From: Blasia pusilla
Lineage: Eukaryota; Marchantiophyta; Marchantiopsida; Blasiales
Length of the DNA: 64,000 nt
Reading direction: 5' to 3'
NCBI GenBank assembly: GCA_050084515.1
Contig: CM114271.1
Span: 7,626,001 to 7,690,000 of the forward strand
The position numbers were made by a program, and so were the translations under genes. How positions within the stretch are numbered: the first letter of the stretch is position 1; every line of letters starts with the position of its first letter. Positions 30,660 through 41,382 of this stretch are shown here, in pieces. The notes beneath the pieces were generated by a model. The model was not told where the DNA came from. It did not search any database and saw nothing but the letters and a program-made list of their open reading frames with translations.

Positions 30660-31870
30660 ACTATGTAGCTCTTTGGTTCGTGATTTTACAAGTTTGAGAT
30701 TTTCTTTGGGAGAAATGAAGGCACATACACTGCCAAATTTTGTGTAGGAGTGAAGATTGAAGGGTTGCACGACAGTCCTTGCCAATTTTTCATGGAAGGT
30801 TGAATGGAGGAACTGGTTTAATAAGGTCATAGATCAAGAAGATGTGCACGCTGCCAAAGAAATGGTGCACAATTTTGAGATTGAAGCACAAAGTTGTGGT
30901 TGATCTTGCAAGCTGCCATAGCCACCATTCCAATGTGTGAGTGAAATTTCGGTTCATGGTGGTAACTTTTCGTGTGGGGTAGCAAAGTATCAAGTAGTTA
31001 CTTTTTGGGAGGTAAAAAAAGTGGAGTGTCATCTAGTGCCAATTCTTGCCGTTGATGAGCTAATGATCATCATATGGCACCATTTTGCTTGTTTGTTTTG
31101 GGCGCAAAAACTAACAGATGAGTCGTTCTAGTAGCCAATGGCATGGTTGATTAAGGGAATTTCTTGTCGAGCCGACGTCACCAAGAGGGCCAATACAATT
31201 ATGTCGGCATCAAAACAACGTGCACTGCTCTTTTTGTTTACCTTCCAGTGATGGTAGGTGACCTCTTGATGTATGGGTTTTTAATTGTCTTTCCGCTGTG
31301 CTATGCATAGTGTTTAGTAGCCGCTCAACGACGATCGAGTACCGTGCCATGATGCCCATAGCTGCACCATCACAGGGGAGTAAAGCGTGTCTTGCTGATA
31401 GAGGAGGGTATGCCGTTGAGTTCCGCATCCCATCACCGAGTGCCGTGCTATTTGTAATCATTCTGTGCCGCCAGTGCCGTCACATATCGGCAGGTTCCCA
31501 GCACACATCGAGGAGATTTGAGCATCGTCAATACTAGAGGAGTACAACTTGCCTATTAGAGGAGTCTATCTTCATGACCGAGTCAAAGTCAACATTTGCA
31601 CTTGCTAAGGAGCAACATCGATATTTTTTTAGGTAACCCATGCTAGTCTTTTTCCCTACACGTGTTAGGGATTTCCAAGTGTTGGTGCAGTTATTGGGGC
31701 TATTGGGATTTGTGTAGATGTTAAGAGCATCATTGTTGTATGTGGTTTAGGGGATATAGACCTATGTGGGATGTCCAAAATTGAGGGTATGTTCTATCGA
31801 TGAGATGATAGGACAGTACTAGATTTTCCGCATCACGCCCCTTGTTGTAGCACAACACACGTCTCAGTGA
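30660..31870. other. No gene supported
   Basis: Only short frames without motifs. It ends next to the terminal repeat of G3 at 31875. It may include the 3' LTR of G3, but I could not find both LTR ends. Confidence 0.35.
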
Positions 31871-32208
31871 GAAAGTTGTCGTGCGCATACGCATCGCTAT
31901 ACAATATACATCGCTGTCATCGAAGATTCACACAAACAAGCATGATCCCATGCTTACTCATGGCATCCAAACAATGAGATAAGAAGTACCAAAATATCTC
32001 CAATCGCCTCCCCTAGCTTGTGGTTAGGTCCCTCTAACTCCAGATACCCATCTATCCCTACCTACCATGACATACATCTCTCGGACGCTAAGAGCAAAAA
32101 GGCCAGGTACTCATGTGGCCCCATCGTTAGTCGCCTTCTTGTCATCCATGTCACAGACACAAGTCAAAATCTAGAAATACCTACTCTATGTACTTTGGGA
32201 CTCATCCA

Positions 32209-32535
32209 TCATGCCCGATGAACCCTAGTGAGAGGTGGCGTGAGACATGCCATATGCCACCCTCTTGAACATACATCACAAACTAGCATAGTGGCTGCAC
32301 CACGCGCGGAACCACACAACAAACATCGCAAGCCTGCATGAACTACTGCTAAGCTTGGATCAAGTGAACCATCAATGTTAGGAAGATGACATGGCGCAAA
32401 GTTATGCACGTGGTCCTTCCAAACCATACCATCTCCGCACTTCAATAAGAGAACGCCAGATGACAAAACCTCATGCACACTCAAGATAGTGCACCCTGCA
32501 GTTACATCCAACATCATGGGTGTCGTATGCTCCAA
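32209..32535 (-). pseudogene. G3 pol C-terminus with a PHD finger
   Basis: An open stretch of 108 residues. The first half (SVHEVLSSGVLLLKCGDGMV, WKDHVHNFAPCHLPN) is the usual post-integrase tail seen in G2. The second half contains RCLLCGSARGAATMLVCDVC and SRGWHMACLTPPLTRV: Cys at residues 71, 74, 86, 89, His 94, Cys 97, that is CX2C-X11-CX2C-X4-H-X2-C, followed by the LTPPL signature of PHD fingers. The last CxxC pair is decayed (after the stop the frame reads WMSPKV where WxCPxC is expected). PHD fingers usually read histone H3 tails, so this could guide integration, as chromodomains do in chromoviruses; that is inference. Confidence 0.72.
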
Positions 32536-32583
32536 TTAGACATAGTCTCCTTAATAGACGAATGGCTGTAGGAACTCTGACTC

Positions 32584-33300
32584 TCAGCCATAAAGTAGCA
32601 AGTACGGTGAGAAAGAGATTAAGGATGCATGCATATTGAATCTGTATCCCATCGCCAACAAGAGGTCCCAATCTCTTTGGTAATCTCTGTGCAAACCATA
32701 CTTGGGTAATCCTCTCTTCACCGTCTGCACAACCCTCTCCGCTAGTCCATCCCCCTTAGGATGATCTCGCAAAGTGGTGCGGTGGTCGATCCGCGCCTGA
32801 TCACATAAGCCCTGAAACTCATCGCGAAACTCTGTACCATGGTCTGTCAACACCTCACGTGGTGCACGGTAATGGCTGAGCACTTGATCTAGGAAGGCAT
32901 ACACTAGTCCCTCACTTGCTTTGTCAGGCAATGCAACCAACTCTATCCACTTCAAGAAGTGCTCCACCATCACCAACACATAACGACTATGGCACTCCGT
33001 CAAAGGTAAAGGTCCTGCAAAATTCAAACTCCATCTTTAACCTAAACCCATGATCGAAAGTTGATGCACCTGTGGAGTTAGAACATTGAACAATGCTTGG
33101 ACCTGATCACACACCATGCACATGGCAACAAACCGTTGAATGTCAGTCTGCATACCTTGCCACCAATACTATATCTGGAGCAAGCTATGCATCTGCTTCA
33201 CTCCAAAATGACCCAACTCCTCGTGGGCATGACGCACCAAACGTGCTCTCTATGAAGAATGAGGCACTAAATGTACTCTACCATCCTCCCAAACTTGCAA
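32584..33300 (-). pseudogene. G3 integrase
   Basis: Zinc finger HAHEELGHFGVKQ ... CMVCD at about 33100-33240, complete here but in broken frame. Core 32584-33027: NFAGPLPL (the usual first Asp is Asn), EVLTDHGTEF (second Asp), GLAERVVQTVKR (Glu). It therefore keeps the D and E that G2 partly lost. Confidence 0.85.
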
Positions 33301-33504
33301 CACATGTGTCCCCTCCCACCAGAACCGTCTTGCTCATTGTAGGATTCGATCCCGCTCTCTAGTACCCACTGTGCTCACGACAGCCAATGGCAGGTACTCC
33401 AAGACTACTCCATTGTTATGGATGTCTCGGCCATCTGTCGTCTCCTCATCGGTCTCTGGATCTAAGGACTCTCCATCATACTTTGCCTTCGAAGTCTCAA
33501 TATT

Positions 33505-34011
33505 CTAGGTCTCCATAGCCAACGAGCCCAAATAGGTTGACGCGTGCCATCCTTGTAATAACTCCTCATCACTCTCTCCATGCCAACGAGCTCCAGTTGC
33601 ATCCCGCTGGCTCGAGCATGGGTAATGGCTCCAACCATCTGCATCCAAGTTAAGCGTCCCACGTCTATGTACCACGTGGAAGTCATACTCAAGTGACAAA
33701 AGAGCCCACCTCGCAAGCTTCCCTTCAAGCTTGTCGGACTCCATCAACTACTTAAGAGGCTGATGATCAATAACGATGGTAAAGGGATTTCCGAATAGAT
33801 AACATGTAAAATGCACGATAACCCACACTGCAGCCAAGCACTCACCCTCATACAAGCTATACTTTGCCTCTGTAGCATTGTTCGAGCGAGTAGCGTAAGT
33901 GACTACGAACTCTCTATCCTCATCATAATGTTGGGTGAGGACGGCTCCAAGCCCCAACATTCTCCAATCGTTATGCAATTGGAAATGATGCCCCCCGATC
34001 GGTCTCCTCAA
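33505..34011 (-). pseudogene. G3 RNase H
   Basis: FQLHNDWRMLGLGAVLTQHY, YSLYEGECLAAVWVIVHF, GNPFTIVIDHQPLK, then a TAG, and LMESDKLEGKLARWALLSLE and HVVHRRGTLNLDADG. A typical gypsy RNase H with the expected acidic residues, with one nonsense codon. Confidence 0.88.
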
Positions 34012-34063
34012 TATGGGTGTGCACGTTAATTGGTCCTTGAGCAGCTGAAAGGCTCTCTCCTGC

Positions 34064-34860
34064 TCATCCCCCTAGTTCCACTCTTGATCTACCTTGGTTA
34101 GCGAGGTTAGCGGCTTTGCAATCGCATTGAAACCCTTGACATAGTGTCGATAGAACTTCCCATGAATGCATGAACTTAATAGATAGATGTTCGATAGAGC
34201 CAATTCCATGATAGAACGTTGATAGAGCCAATCCCATGAATGCATGAACTTGACTCACATCTGTAGGGCGTGGAATGCGTGAAATAGCCTCTACCTTTTT
34301 CCGTTGCGCACCAAGGCCACCTGGGCATATGGTATGACCCAAGTACTCAATCTGGTCATAGCAAAACCTGCACTTGCCTGGATGTAGCTTCAACCCATGT
34401 AATAGCAATCGTCGAAACACCTCCTTTAGATGTCACTCATGCTCCTAAACCATGGCGCTAAAGACTACGATGTCATCAACATAACACCTAGAAAACTCCA
34501 GACCTCCCAAGATCCTATCCATGACCCTCTGAAACTCAACCGGGGCGTTCTTTAACCCAAATGGTAAGAACCACCAGTGGTACAAGCAATCCCTTCCATG
34601 AGGATCGATGCCCTAGAATGCCGTCTTCTCCTTATCCTCCAATGGGATAGGTAGCTGATGGTATCATGTTCAAAGATCTAACGAAGTGAAGACCTTTTCA
34701 TGCCCAGTAGCATCAAAGATCTCATCAGGGATGGGCATGGCATACCTATCGGACTTTGTCTCCGATTGATAGGTTGATAACCTCCACACATCCGCCTATC
34801 CGTCTAGTTGCCATGCACATCCTTCTTGGCGGGCATGACTTTGGCAGATGCATACTCTCC
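34064..34860 (-). pseudogene. G3 reverse transcriptase (many stops)
   Basis: Decodes in pieces: GEYASAKVMPAKKDVHG, RRMCGGYQPINR (about 34780-34860), YVDDIVVFSAMV (catalytic box near 34465-34495), LHPGKCRFCYDQIEYLGHTI (to 34330). A 60-bp region near 34170-34255 is duplicated in tandem (GATAGAGCCAAT-CCATGA). Not functional. Confidence 0.8.
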
Positions 34861-35090
34861 ATGCAACATCTCCACGAGTCCTACTCCAACCAAGTCGTGG
34901 CTCCTATTATGAATCCAAGCACTCTCCATATCACTTTACTTGTAGGGTCTTCGAAAGATCGGTGTGTCACTCGACAACTCAATGCAGATGTCGGGACCCT
35001 TCAGTGTACCCAAATCATGCATTCTAAATGCAAAAAAGCTCCTATAACTCTTCAAGAACTGATGTATTCGGCGCCACTCTTTCCGTCAAC

Positions 35091-36487
35091 TTACGGCCTA
35101 AATCTCCATTGTGATAACGGTAGGATTCTCCGGGGCGGGTATCGGTGGTTGCTATGGTGCAACCCAGTCTTGGATATAAGAACTCGACTACTCCCCTGCA
35201 GCCAACTACAAACTTTGATCTCCTCCACATGTAGTATATACACAACAGCTGTGATCTGTCCCAACCTCAAACACCGCTGCTCATCAACTCCTAAGCTGAA
35301 AATAAATGTCAAGCAGTTCAGGTGCATCGCTTGACCCAAGACATGATGTCGTGATGCCTCTGATAGTGACGGTACTATCGTCACTCCTATGGGGAATCCC
35401 ATCCCTTGCTCTCGCTCATCGGCGTTGGGCTCTACCAAGTGTTGTACCTTGTCATCCTAAACCAAGCCTAGCACGGCCTCCTTGAATGCATAGGAAGCGG
35501 GAAAACTTACAAATGTGGGAAATGGTGCCCATGGCATGCCAATCTTGTTGACCACAGTCAACGGAGGTCGATCATCATGCCGTATTGCTTGTGACCAACA
35601 ACCTCGATCTAGAATAGAATCCACCAACAAATGGAAGGGGCGCTCCACTATCGCATACGCCCTCCTCAAAACCTCATGTGGCACCAAGTTTGTCCACCAA
35701 CAAGGTTGTGTGTGGACAAAGTCCGTGTCCGTGGACTAATGTCCCTCCTATGGAAGAACTTGTCCATATGGGCCCCAGCTTTCCCTTCTTTCTCATTCCC
35801 CTTACTTGCCTTCGTGTTCCATACTCTCCCATTTCTTCCTCCCTCCACCTCCACTCCCTCCTCCCTCATTGCTCCTCTCATCCTTGCCTTGCCTTCCATC
35901 ATGGACTAAAAGTGTGGGTCCCACCTCTCGGAACCCATGTCCGTGGACATATCCAAACTTGTTCGTGCATGTCCGTACTAAGGAAGGACTTGTACTTAGC
36001 AACCATGTCTACCAAAGACACAGGCGATGTGCTCGTGAACCTACACTCGTCGCATCCAACAACATTTCCGGGCCGATCCATGCTCGTACCTGATGTGCAC
36101 TTATCACCACTCACTATCTCAAATCGCCAAAATTGGCACATTCTCCTGAATGTATGTTGGAGAACGGGACTGATGTTCTTCCAAGTGACGCAAGATCTGC
36201 GTCATCTCCCAAAACAACCTAGATTGAGTGTCAGCCAATCCACTACCTCGTCGAGCACTCGACTGGCACAGACACGACCAACCAGCAATGACCAAATCTA
36301 TGGTCCCTATGCGGTCCAAGTTCTATGCCCCCAAAAATGAAATGTCCCTCAGTACGGAACTGTGGTAACCCTAGATGGCGGACGCAGACAACAACTCGAG
36401 AAATTGGAGGCGTAACTGCGCTACATGGTGAAGTGAAGCGCGCCTTCCAACATCATCAATCTCAACGGATAGATACTCTTGCATGCA
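35091..36487 (-). pseudogene. G3 cytosine methyltransferase (decayed)
   Basis: Homologous to the G2 DNMT. Pieces on the minus strand: TSLGVVLQARVCMQEYLSVE (end of motif I), DLVIAGWSCLCQSSARRGSG with motif IV Cys kept but PCQ changed to SCL (36119-36319), SPTYIQENVPIL (motif VI, ENV), MVPHEVLRRAYAIVERPFHL (35457-35687), and MGFPIGVTIVPSLSEASRHH with VLGQAMHLNCLTF (motif X, 35091-35438). Motif I LDLFGG is cut away at the G2 junction. An inserted stretch near 35700-35990 has no DNMT match. Confidence 0.82.
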
Positions 36488-36665
36488 CACTCGTGCCTGC
36501 AAAACAACACCTAAGCTAGTTGTCGTGCGCATACATATCGCTACACAACATACATCGCTGGTCACATCTACACCATACAACACCGATCTTCCCCACACAC
36601 GGGTTGATCCACACATATACAAAAATCAACTCATACATGTACATGGAGATCACACAACCTCTCCC

Positions 36666-36908
36666 CTAGCTGGCGCCATCTACGTTTGGCACATGACATG
36701 GCGCACATGGCGTACCATTGCGCACATGATCCTTCCAAACCATACCATCCGGTCCCTCCAACATGAGGACTCCGGTCGGTAATACCTCGTGCACACGTAG
36801 GATCGTGCGTTCTGTAGTGACATCTAGCGTCGTGGGTGCCGCCTGCTGTAAATACACGTAATCTCCAAGATCAAACCTCCTAATCCTCTGGACGATAAGT
36901 TCCTCCAC
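36666..36908 (-). pseudogene. G2 pol C-terminal tail, PHD finger lost
   Basis: QRIRRFDLGDYVYLQQAAPT, ILRVHEVLPTGVLMLEGPDG and APCHVPNVDGAS, then a stop. It aligns with the first half of the G3 tail but ends exactly before the PHD part, and the DNA after it joins the 3' terminal region. A deletion removed the finger or this subfamily never had it. Confidence 0.75.
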
Positions 36909-37062
36909 GAATGGTCACGTACCTCAATGTATCTCTATGCTGAGCAATAGCTAAGTTCTCAAAGGCCATAGGCATAACTCTACAAAAAACCTCCGCCCTC
37001 TCAGAACATGCTTGTACCCACACATCTGGATCATCAAGATCTAACACCTCCGCCATGTCACG

Positions 37063-37752
37063 TCAAATGGCTGCAGGTAAACCTGGCTCTCTCCCAAAGA
37101 GCAAAAAGTATGGTGAAAATGACGTCAAGGATGCCTGCCGACTAAAGCGATAACCCATAGCCAACCATGGCAACTGTAGGTCCCACTCCCTCAACTGTCC
37201 CCGCTGCAAGCCATACTTGTGCAACCCTCTCTTCACCGTCTCTACCACTCTCCCCGCCAACCCATCCGCCTCAGGATGATCTCTGGACGTGGTGTGGTGA
37301 TCTATCAGCGCCTGATCACACAAGGCTTGAAACTCTCCAATGAACTCGGTACCCTGGTCAGTCAACACCTCTGCCGTTGCACCAAGGTGACTAAGCACAT
37401 GATCTAGAAACACATAAGATGTTCCCTCGCTCGCCTTGTCCGGTATTGCCACCAACTCTATCCACTTGGAGAAATGCTCCACCATGACCAACACGTACAT
37501 GTGATGACGCCCCGTCAATGGCAAAGGTCCCGCAAAGTCTTAACTCCACCGATAACCTAAACCCATAATCGGAAAAGGATGTAAGTGCGGAGTGGGAGCA
37601 TTGAAGGATGTTCGCACTCTGTCATATACCATACATCTGGCCATAAACTGCTGTACCCCAATATGCATGTCGCGCCACCAATACTGAACTTGGAGTAAGT
37701 TGTAAGTATGCTTTACTCCAAAATGTCCCAACTCCTCATGGGCATGTTGCAC
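37063..37752 (-). pseudogene. G2 integrase, catalytic Glu changed
   Basis: Zinc finger: HAHEELGHFGVKH ... CMVYD (the second Cys of CxxC is Tyr, compare CMVCD in G3). Core 37063-37524: YVLVMVEHFSKWIEL, EVLTDQGTEFIGEF, and DGLAGRVVETVKR where G3 has GLAERVV, so the catalytic Glu is Gly. The end FSPYFLLFGREPGLP is typical. A stop separates the finger from the core. Confidence 0.88.
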
Positions 37753-37785
37753 TACAGGTGCTCGCTAGGAAGGATGAGGTACCAC

Positions 37786-38631
37786 TCATTTCCTACCATC
37801 TCCCCATACCCGCAAAATGTGAGTCCCCTCCCACCTGAACCTCCTCGCTCGCTGTAGGATCCAATCCTGCTCCCTAGCACTCACTATGCTTGCTTTGACG
37901 CCAGTGCGCAAGAACTCCACAACCTCCATGTCGTCATGGATATCACGACCACCTGTCGCCTCCTCACTGACCTCTGGATCCAAAGACTCATCATCCAACC
38001 CCACCACTAGAGTCATCACCTCTGGCTGACCTACCATAATCAACCAACAAAGATAGGCAGATGCATGCCACCCGGGCACCATCTCCTTATCACTCTCTTC
38101 GTGCCATCGAGCTCCTATGTGGTCTCTCTGACTTGGACGGGGGTTTTGACTCAACCCATCCACATCCCGGTTCAGCCAACCTGGCCTATGAACCACCTCA
38201 AACTCATACTCTTGTAGTAATAGAGCCCACCTAGCAAGCTTTCCCGTAAGCTTGTCGGACTCCATCAACCACCTCAGCGGCTGATGATCAGTGATAAGTG
38301 TGAAAGGGTTGCCAAATAAATAGCACCTAAAATGTGCCACGGCCCACACTGCAGCCAAGCACTCTCCATCGTAGGAGCTGTACTTTGCCTCTCTAATGTT
38401 GTTTGATTGGCTTGCGCAAGCCACCACCAACTCCCTCTCCTCGTCATCCCTTTGAGTAAGCACTACTCCTAGACCCAACATGCTCCAATCCGTATGTAGC
38501 TGGAATGGGTGACCCCTAATCGGTCTCTGTAAAATGGGTGAGGACATCAACCTGTCCTTGAGCTCTTGAAATGCTCGCTCCTGATCATCTCCCCACAACC
38601 AAACCTGATCAAGTCTCGTCAACAAGGTCAA
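37786..38631 (-). CDS. G2 RNase H and connection, long open segment
   Basis: 281 open residues: LTRLDQVWLWGDDQERAFQE, PFQLHTDWSMLGLGVVLTQR, KYSSYDGECLAAVWAVAHFR, GNPFTLITDHQPLRWLMESD, FEVVHRPGWLNRDVDGLS. These are the ordered RNase H landmarks of gypsy pol. After about residue 150 a linker towards integrase follows. Part of the G2 polyprotein, not a separate gene. Confidence 0.88.
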   Translation of the reverse strand: MTLLTRLDQVWLWGDDQERAFQELKDRLMSSPILQRPIRGHPFQLHTDWSMLGLGVVLTQRDDEERELVVACASQSNNIREAKYSSYDGECLAAVWAVAHFRCYLFGNPFTLITDHQPLRWLMESDKLTGKLARWALLLQEYEFEVVHRPGWLNRDVDGLSQNPRPSQRDHIGARWHEESDKEMVPGWHASAYLCWLIMVGQPEVMTLVVGLDDESLDPEVSEEATGGRDIHDDMEVVEFLRTGVKASIVSAREQDWILQRARRFRWEGTHILRVWGDGRK

Positions 38632-38639
38632 AGACTTTG

Positions 38640-39330
38640 CGATCGCACTAAAACCCTTGACATACCGTCAATAGAAGTTTTCCAGTCCAAGAAATGCTCA
38701 GACTCGACTCACATCTCTAGGGCGTGGAATTTGCGCAATTTGAGCCTCTACCTTCATTTTCTGAAGGCCTTACCCACTTGGATATATGATGTGTCCCAAG
38801 TACTCAATCTGCTCCTGAAAGAATCTGCACTTGCCTGGATGTAACTTCAGTCCATGTAACTACAATTGCCAAAACACCTCCTTCAGGTGTCGCTCATGCT
38901 CCTCAACCGTGGAATTGAAGATAAGTATATCATCTATGTAACATCGTATAAAATCCAAGCTAGCTAGAATCGTATCCATCACTCTCTGAAACTTTGCAGG
39001 CACGTTTTTCAACCCAAATGGTTTTTATCCGACTCCCAACACCTTCACATCTCATGGTTAATCTAACCTCCACATATTGGACTTACAAGCTCGAAGCCGA
39101 TGATAGCTAGCACAGAGATCTAAAGAACTGAAGATCTTTGCATGCCCTACCGCATCAAAGATCTCCTGAGGAGTAGGCATGGCGTACCAATCTTACCTCG
39201 TCTGTCGATTGATAGGACGGTAATTTCCACACATCCGCCTATCTGTCCAATTGCCATACATATCCTTCTTCGCCGGCATGACTGTGGCTGATGCATACTC
39301 CCCATGTGATAACTTCACAAGTCCTGCCTC
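38640..39330 (-). pseudogene. G2 reverse transcriptase
   Basis: In pieces: SHGEYASATVMPAKKDMYGN, RRMCGNYRPINRQT, SLDLCASYHRL, KPFGLKNVPAKFQRVMD, CYIDDILIFNSTVEEHERHL (active site near 38925-38950), LHPGKCRFFQEQIEYLGHII. About six stops or frame changes. A short block is missing between SLDLCASYH and KPFGLK (near 39030-39060). Confidence 0.85.
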
Positions 39331-39816
39331 CAACAAGTCCTGACTCCTGTTCTGAATCAAGGCTCGCTCCATATCGAAATATCTTTAGGGTCGACGAAAG
39401 ATCGGCGTATCACTAGCCAACTCAATCCGTATCCCGTGACCCTTCAGCGTACCCAAGTCTCTCATACTAAAGGCAAAACAACTGACATGCCCTCTAAGAA
39501 ACCTATAAACTCGCCATTGCTCTCCTCCTATCAACTTGAGACCAATCACAGGCTCCCAAGTCTCCATCCTTACCTCACTCGGAGAGAACACAACCTCCGG
39601 CTTTGGTTGCTATGTAACAACCCTAGCCACCTCCGCAACACCTACTCCACTCTAACCTCCTACACCATGCTCCACATCCAAAAAATGAACATGTCCTACT
39701 CTAGCGGCCTTTGCACTCTCTGCTCGAACAATGTTCCAAGAAGTCCATGGGTGTCTATCTCTCCTCGTCCCGCCCCCAGCCAATGCTTGTACGGACCCTG
39801 TAGGCAATGGTCCAAC
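39331..39816 (-). pseudogene. G2 linker between DNMT and RT
   Basis: Low-complexity, partly open minus-strand stretch: EVVFSPSEVRMETWEPVIGL, KLIGGEQWRVYRFLRGHVSC, GIRIELASDTPIFRRP (39385-39591). No motif recognised. It keeps the same place in G3 (34900-35090). Confidence 0.5.
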
Positions 39817-40947
39817 TCATGGACATGATGGCATGGATGACACTCGCATCCGTCTCTGCTCAGCCATACCTAGGCTGACTATCCATGTGAGACACTTGAG
39901 GTCCATCGCCTCCCCCAACAGCTGTCTCCGGGATGCCTCAGTCATCCCTGGCACCGCCGTAGTACCAGTAGCGAACCCCATGGCGCGCTCACACTCATCT
40001 TCTGTAGGCTCCTCCAATGCTCGGGTCACCTCATCCCAAATCATGCCTGGCCCTCCCTGACGAAAGGCATGGGATGCTCGGAAGCTCATCAACGTAGGTA
40101 AGGCTGCCCTCAACTCCCCCACCCTATTAGCCATGGCCAATGGTAGTCTATCATCCCGTGTCACCACCTGAGATTGACGCCCTGAGCCCAAAATAGCATC
40201 CACTGTGAGATGTGGTGCTCTCTGGACTCCGTTGTATGCTCGACTCAGTACCTCTGATGGTATCATATTTTTCCACCACAGTCGTGGACGATGGGCACGT
40301 GACCCAACTCTCGCTGCATCTAACAACCCAGCACGTCGCAACGAGGACCTCACTTGATGCACACTCGTCATCACACGTGCACGAGTGTCTCCCAAAAATA
40401 GCACGTTCTCCAAAATGTACGCTGGAGAACATGTCAGACTCTCTTGCAAGTGTCGTACTACTCATAGTATCTCCCAAAACATCCCTGACCTCGCATCTTG
40501 CAATCCAAATCCTCAGCCAACTGACGAATGACCCTGACATGGCCATCCAGCAATCACCACATGAACGGTGCCAACTCTGTCCAGATCCTGCGCCCCCACC
40601 AAAGAGATGTCGGTGGGTAGTGTATGCTGATATCCCCGTACTTCAGATATCGGCAACAACTCATGATACCTCTTGACCAATCTTGCCACGTGACGTAATG
40701 ATACTTCCCGCGCGGTCTCATCTCTCTCCACATAAAGATACTGATGCACTCATATGCCCGCTTGCAATATTCTAGCCAATCCGGTGCTAATCCCTCCAAA
40801 GAGATCTAACACCCTAACACCCTCCTCTTGACACTGCCACACAACGGGTGTGGTATCCAGTGGGATCAACGTCTCCACTCCAGGAGCCCGATCGCCACCT
40901 GACTCTTGCTGCTCCGGGATAAAGGCATGACTCCACGCCTGCCTCAT
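39817..40947 (-). pseudogene. G2 retrotransposon-encoded Dnmt3-like cytosine methyltransferase
   Basis: A C5-cytosine methyltransferase inside pol. Motif I VRVLDLFGGISTGLARIL (40750-40947), motif IV VIAGWPCQGHSSVG with the catalytic PCQ Cys (40513-40749), motif VI SPAYILENVLFLGD, motif VIII SRAHRPRLWWKNM, and motif IX/X RAMGFATGTTAVPG, SRRQLLGEAMDLKCLTWI (39817-40449). Order I-IV-VI-VIII-X and the AHRxRxxWxN block point to Dnmt3-like, not to plant DRM, which is circularly permuted. It is broken by TGA at 40750-40752 and one stop after motif IV. Such enzymes in charophyte gypsy elements are known to methylate CG; here I infer self-methylation of element DNA. Confidence 0.88.
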
Positions 40948-40965
40948 GAGGTCGTCGGCACTCCT

Positions 40966-41364
40966 CTATAGCTCTCCAATCGTACTCCACAATGGTGAAG
41001 AGTTCTCGCCAACATGGGAAGAGACACCCGCCATGGCTTGTCTCTCCGTGGGACTATCCGCTACACAGACATCCTCCGCATGTGCGTTCCCCTCCAACAA
41101 GTCTCCAGGCCAGCTAGCACTACCTGTGAAAGCTGCCAACGTGATTACACACTCGCCTCGTGATCGACCACCTCGTCCCGCAAAGTGCACGGGTAACTGA
41201 CTCATCCGCCCGTCACTTGACCGCCACCGTGGCCGATAAGCAACGGTCTCCTCCCAAAAGTCAAGGATGAATCCTAGGGGATATAACACTGTACTCCCCA
41301 CCAACATATCATACGACTTAGCTGGTGTCGTAATCGCTTGTGTGCGCACCATAGCACTATCCAT
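40966..41364 (-). CDS. G2 protease end and linker, open segment
   Basis: 132 open residues. TPAKSYDMLVGSTVLYPLGF matches the C-terminal part of gypsy retropepsins (YDxLLG...LYP) and has counterparts in G4 and G5. The rest (ECVITLAAFTGSASWPGDLL and on) leads into the DNMT and is conserved in G4 and G5. Confidence 0.7.
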   Translation of the reverse strand: MDSAMVRTQAITTPAKSYDMLVGSTVLYPLGFILDFWEETVAYRPRWRSSDGRMSQLPVHFAGRGGRSRGECVITLAAFTGSASWPGDLLEGNAHAEDVCVADSPTERQAMAGVSSHVGENSSPLWSTIGEL

Positions 41365-41382
41365 CGCATGCTCTGGCTAGAC

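Larger units (their letters stand above)
31875..36512 (-). mobile_element. DNMT-bearing Ty3/gypsy element G3 (gag-protease part missing)
   Basis: Minus-strand order DNMT (36487-35091), RT, RNase H, integrase, tail with PHD finger (32209). Gag and protease are absent: DNMT begins abruptly at 36487, a few bases after the end of G2. The last bases of G2 and G3 match (AGTTGTCGTGCGCATAC at 36513 and near 31875), so both elements share a 3' terminus, and G3 was cut by the G2 end or by recombination. Many stops; not functional. Confidence 0.8.

Noticed and set aside
30549-30830. 93-codon minus-strand frame with a Ser-Leu repeat
   Set aside because: Produced by the (GA)n microsatellite.
32209-32535. 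PHD finger as part of an unrelated host gene
   Set aside because: It is in one uninterrupted frame with the gypsy post-integrase tail that G2 also carries.
35678-36340. 220-codon plus-strand open frame
   Set aside because: It is antisense to the decayed DNMT of G3 and has no recognisable motif.
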